From: JABFSA01 sp963827515
Lineage (GTDB): Bacteria > Acidobacteriota > Vicinamibacteria > Vicinamibacterales > UBA2999
DNA: 64,000 bases
Direction of reading: 5' to 3'
NCBI GenBank assembly: GCA_963827515.1
Contig: CAWHBF010000023.1
Location: 1 to 64,000 of the forward strand
Position numbers and translations under genes: made by a program. Under the pieces are notes generated by a model that was given only the letters and a program-made list of their open reading frames with translations, did not search any database and was not told the DNA's origin. Below are positions 61,810 through 64,000 of this stretch, piece by piece. Every line of letters starts with the position of its first letter. Positions within the stretch are counted from its first letter, which is position 1.

Positions 61810-62829
61810 ATGAAGCCTTCTGCTCCGCTCCGCGTGGTCGCGATCGTCTTCGCACTGCTGGCCTTCGCGGCGCCATCCTTCGCGCAGATCGAATTGTCGG
61901 GCGCCTACGCACCGCGGATGTACGAGGACTACATCGAGCGCGGTCCCGGCGAGTTCATGGGCAACTTCACCGGCATGCCGCTTTCCGACGACGGCCGTGC
62001 CAAGGCGCTGCTCTACACGTCGAACCATCCGTCGATGTACGAGCGTCAATGTATGGCGCAGTCCGCTGGAATCTTCCAGTATCGACCGCGCGGAATTCAG
62101 ATGCTCAAGCAGCTCGACGAGTCGGGCACCGAAGTGGTGGCCTGGATCATCGGCGGTGACAACCTCCGCGGGGAGATCAAGATCTGGATGGACGGGCGCC
62201 CTCACCCGTCACCGAACGCTCAGCACACCGAGGGGGGCTTCGCGACTGGCAAGTGGGAAGGCGACACGCTTTCCGCGCGCGTCACGCACCTCAAGACCGC
62301 CTGGATTCGGCGAGGCGTCGGCATCCCCGGCAGCGATGACTCGGTCATGACCCTGCATATCACGAGGCACGACGATATGCTGACGATCACCTCGATTCAG
62401 GAGGATCCCCACTACCTCACGGAACCCCACGTCGTGAGCCGCGTGTGGCAGCACGATCCCCGCGGCGACCAGACGCAAGACGGCGTGTGCGTCACGGCAA
62501 ACGAGATCCCGAGCATCGAGGACACGGGTATCGTGCCTCACCAGATTCCCGGCAAGAACCCGGAAGAAGATTTCATGGTGCGCACCTTCAACCTGCCGAA
62601 GGAAGCCGCCATGGGCCACGCACACACGCTGTATCCCGAATATCGCAAGACGATCAAGAGCACCTACACACCGCCGGCTGTCTGCGGTGAGCGCTCGCCG
62701 GGGTATTGCTGCGGATGGATCGAGCGGCAAGGCTTGCCCGGAGGGGCGCCGAATCTGACGTGCAACGACGGTGGATTCGGAAAGCTCGGTCCGCGTGGAC
62801 GAAGCGCGACCTCGAGCTCGAGCCAGTAA
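61810..62829 (+). CDS. Secreted 'ELSG-Y' family protein, copy 2 of a tandem pair
   Basis: 339 residues, intact, from ATG 61810 behind TAGGAGGT, 10 bases after the stop of copy 1. Signal VVAIVFALLAFAAPSFAQ, then IELSGAYAPRMYEDYIERGP. It shares nearly the whole of copy 1: WMDGRPHPSPNAQHTEGGFA, TGKWEGDTLSARVTHLKTAW, NEIPSIEDTGIVPHQIPGKN, GYCCGWIERQGLPGGAP. The serine-rich tail SATSSSSQ is unique. The intact copy shows that copy 1's disrupted leader is a local error or recent mutation. Confidence 0.8.
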   Translation: MKPSAPLRVVAIVFALLAFAAPSFAQIELSGAYAPRMYEDYIERGPGEFMGNFTGMPLSDDGRAKALLYTSNHPSMYERQCMAQSAGIFQYRPRGIQMLKQLDESGTEVVAWIIGGDNLRGEIKIWMDGRPHPSPNAQHTEGGFATGKWEGDTLSARVTHLKTAWIRRGVGIPGSDDSVMTLHITRHDDMLTITSIQEDPHYLTEPHVVSRVWQHDPRGDQTQDGVCVTANEIPSIEDTGIVPHQIPGKNPEEDFMVRTFNLPKEAAMGHAHTLYPEYRKTIKSTYTPPAVCGERSPGYCCGWIERQGLPGGAPNLTCNDGGFGKLGPRGRSATSSSSQ

Positions 62830-62888
62830 GACTCACATGCACGGGCCACAGAGACGCACGAGGCACAGGCTATTGAGCGATTGCGCGT

Positions 62889-62930
62889 GTCCGCGGAGGC
62901 TGAAGCCTCCGCTCTACGCCGAAACGCAAA
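62889..62930. repeat. Branched-family palindrome at a convergent junction (copy 4)
   Basis: GCGGAGGC-tgaa-GCCTCCGC (62893-62912) followed by tctacgccgaaacgcaaa. Base for base it is the reverse complement of the left half of copy 1 with one change, and it keeps the cgaaacgcaaa tail. It lies between the forward gene ending at 62829 and the reverse gene ending at 62936. Confidence 0.85.
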
Positions 62931-62935
62931 GCGAC

Positions 62936-63850
62936 CTAGTTGCCGCCGGCGCCGGTGTCCGTCGACAACGTCGCCGGCTTCGGCATCGCTTTCATCCTGG
63001 CGATGTACTCGGGATACATCGTGTCCGCCCCACCCAACCGCGGTTCATACGGCGTTCCGAAACGATCCGTCACCTTCGGGTCGAGTCCCGGTAGCGGACT
63101 CTGCCCCGGCAGAAAGTGGGGCGTATTGCCGCGCGGCACAGCGGTCTCCGTCGCCTCCTCGCAGGGATACGGAGGCAACTGCATCGCCGGGTCGAAGCGC
63201 CACATCATCGTGCTTCGCACGTAGGGCTCCGTGAACTGGACGGGGTCGTACAGGATCGACGTCGCCTGCAGGTAGTCACCGACGCGACGCCATCTCGTCC
63301 GGACTGTGGCCTGGTCACTGCGCATCAGCCCCGAACGCCGAATGTACGTTTCCTTGAGGTGTGTCGTCGTCACGACCAGGACATCACCTTCCCACACGCC
63401 TGTGGAAAAGCCGCTCCAGGTGTGGACGGCGTTCGCCGGGGGATGAGGACGTCCGTCCATCCAGATGGTCGATGCCTGTCCCATCATCTCGATGTGCCCG
63501 TGATACGCGATGAGCGTCTGCGTCGGTTCGTGAATCTCCGGCCGGAACCTCAGCCACGACCGTGGTCCTTCGAGCGAGTAGTCAAACGCGTGCGGCCGGC
63601 ACACCCACTCCGCGACGTCGAAGTCTTCCGGCGACCAGCTCTGCGCACGCCACTGGCCTCCCGCTGTGAGCGGCACGCCCGCCGCGTCACCGGTCATTCC
63701 GCTGCCGTCCTGATTGCGCGGAAGTGGCGTCCAGAGACCCGTAAGGTCAACCTGCGCCTGCGCGGGACCACTCGACAAGAGGACGAGCGCCACCAGGAGT
63801 CCCGCATCGCGGACCCGCCTCCGCCACTGGCCGAAGCACCGTCGAGTCAT
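62936..63850 (-). CDS. Secreted 'DLTG-W' family protein
   Basis: 304 residues from ATG 63850 (the longer frame starts at 63895). Signal AGLLVALVLLSSGPAQAQ, then VDLTGLWTPLPRNQDGSGMT. Family core: STIWMDGRPHPPANAVHTWS, FSTGVWEGDVLVVTTTHLKE, TYIRRSGLMRSDQATV; C-terminus RFGTPYEPRLGGADTMYPEY. It is the most typical member of the family seen here. Another copy follows 31 bases upstream (63882-64000) on the same strand. Function unknown. Confidence 0.78.
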   Translation of the reverse strand: MTRRCFGQWRRRVRDAGLLVALVLLSSGPAQAQVDLTGLWTPLPRNQDGSGMTGDAAGVPLTAGGQWRAQSWSPEDFDVAEWVCRPHAFDYSLEGPRSWLRFRPEIHEPTQTLIAYHGHIEMMGQASTIWMDGRPHPPANAVHTWSGFSTGVWEGDVLVVTTTHLKETYIRRSGLMRSDQATVRTRWRRVGDYLQATSILYDPVQFTEPYVRSTMMWRFDPAMQLPPYPCEEATETAVPRGNTPHFLPGQSPLPGLDPKVTDRFGTPYEPRLGGADTMYPEYIARMKAMPKPATLSTDTGAGGN

Positions 63851-63881
63851 GCTGATGGCTCCTCGTTCGTGAAGCAGATCG

Positions 63882-64000
63882 TCAGTCGCTTTCACGCCCC
63901 ACTTCAGTCGGGCGCGGCATGGCCTTCATCTTGGCGATGTACTCGGGATACATCGTCTCCGATCCGCCGAAACGTGGTTCGACCGGCGTGCCGAATCGAT
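63882..64000 (-). CDS. Secreted family protein, C-terminal fragment at the window edge
   Basis: Only the last 38 codons are inside the window: RFGTPVEPRFGGSETMYPEY followed by IAKMKAMPRPTEVGRESD and a TGA at 63882. It matches the C-terminus of the 62936 gene closely, so it is a tandem paralog whose 5' part lies beyond base 64000. Confidence 0.8.
   Translation of the reverse strand, partial: RFGTPVEPRFGGSETMYPEYIAKMKAMPRPTEVGRESD

Overview
The window looks like chromosome of a high-GC Gram-negative soil bacterium, most plausibly an Acidobacteriota of the Vicinamibacteria type. This is inferred from gene content: several approx. 1000-residue TonB-dependent receptors with an N-terminal carboxypeptidase-regulatory-like domain, a Ser/Thr kinase fused to a TolB-like propeller, a PSD1/DUF1501 pair, DUF6152 proteins, a family of secreted 'D[LI][ST]G-x-[WY]' proteins, and a lanthanide-type methanol dehydrogenase together with tetrahydromethanopterin (H4MPT) C1 genes. 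No rRNA or marker gene is present to prove it. About a third of the genes carry single-base frameshifts, including conserved enzymes, so many breaks may be assembly errors. Gene ends in those entries are reconstructed across frames.

Layout. 1-3.5 kb: edge of a HigB-like toxin, a badly broken kinase-propeller gene and an insertion-sequence scrap. 3.7-9 kb: a DUF6152 protein, then xoxF-xoxJ-xoxG-like genes (periplasmic methanol oxidation), facing a PQQ-associated-type beta-propeller gene and doxX. 9.4-21.4 kb: a forward block with a Tat amidohydrolase, a TonB receptor, a TPR/SagB-type flavin dehydrogenase, a second Tat amidohydrolase, a DUF5916 outer-membrane protein and a secreted family protein. 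21.5-31.9 kb: mostly reverse-strand genes, with a TonB receptor and small stress or housekeeping genes (SnoaL-like lipoprotein, cupin, two DinB, VOC, AlkD, methyltransferase, HAD, porin-like protein) and one forward J-domain gene.

29.9-36.6 kb is a complete selenocysteine decoding locus: tRNA-Sec (anticodon UCA), selA, selB and selD. Converging on it at 36.9-39.5 kb are fae, an mtdA/mtdB-type dehydrogenase and an ATP-grasp gene of the H4MPT formaldehyde pathway. With XoxF this forms a methanol to formaldehyde to methylene-H4MPT route. A selenocysteine formate dehydrogenase elsewhere would be a logical consumer, but none is visible here.

39.6-64 kb is dominated by surface and secretion functions: three TonB receptors (two of them tandem paralogs), an NHL-type propeller, DUF1501 and PSD1, a photosynthetic-reaction-centre-type dihaem cytochrome, a second DUF6152 protein, a PEBP protein, an atypical metallo-beta-lactamase-fold protein and five members of the secreted family.

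The most unusual content lies between genes. Five intergenic arrays keep a 7-bp period while the unit sequence drifts; three of them fold back on an inverted arm. A second repeat family consists of branched palindromes (outer arms CGTAGAGC/GCTCTACG) sitting at three convergent gene junctions and appearing to contribute the stop codon of two genes.
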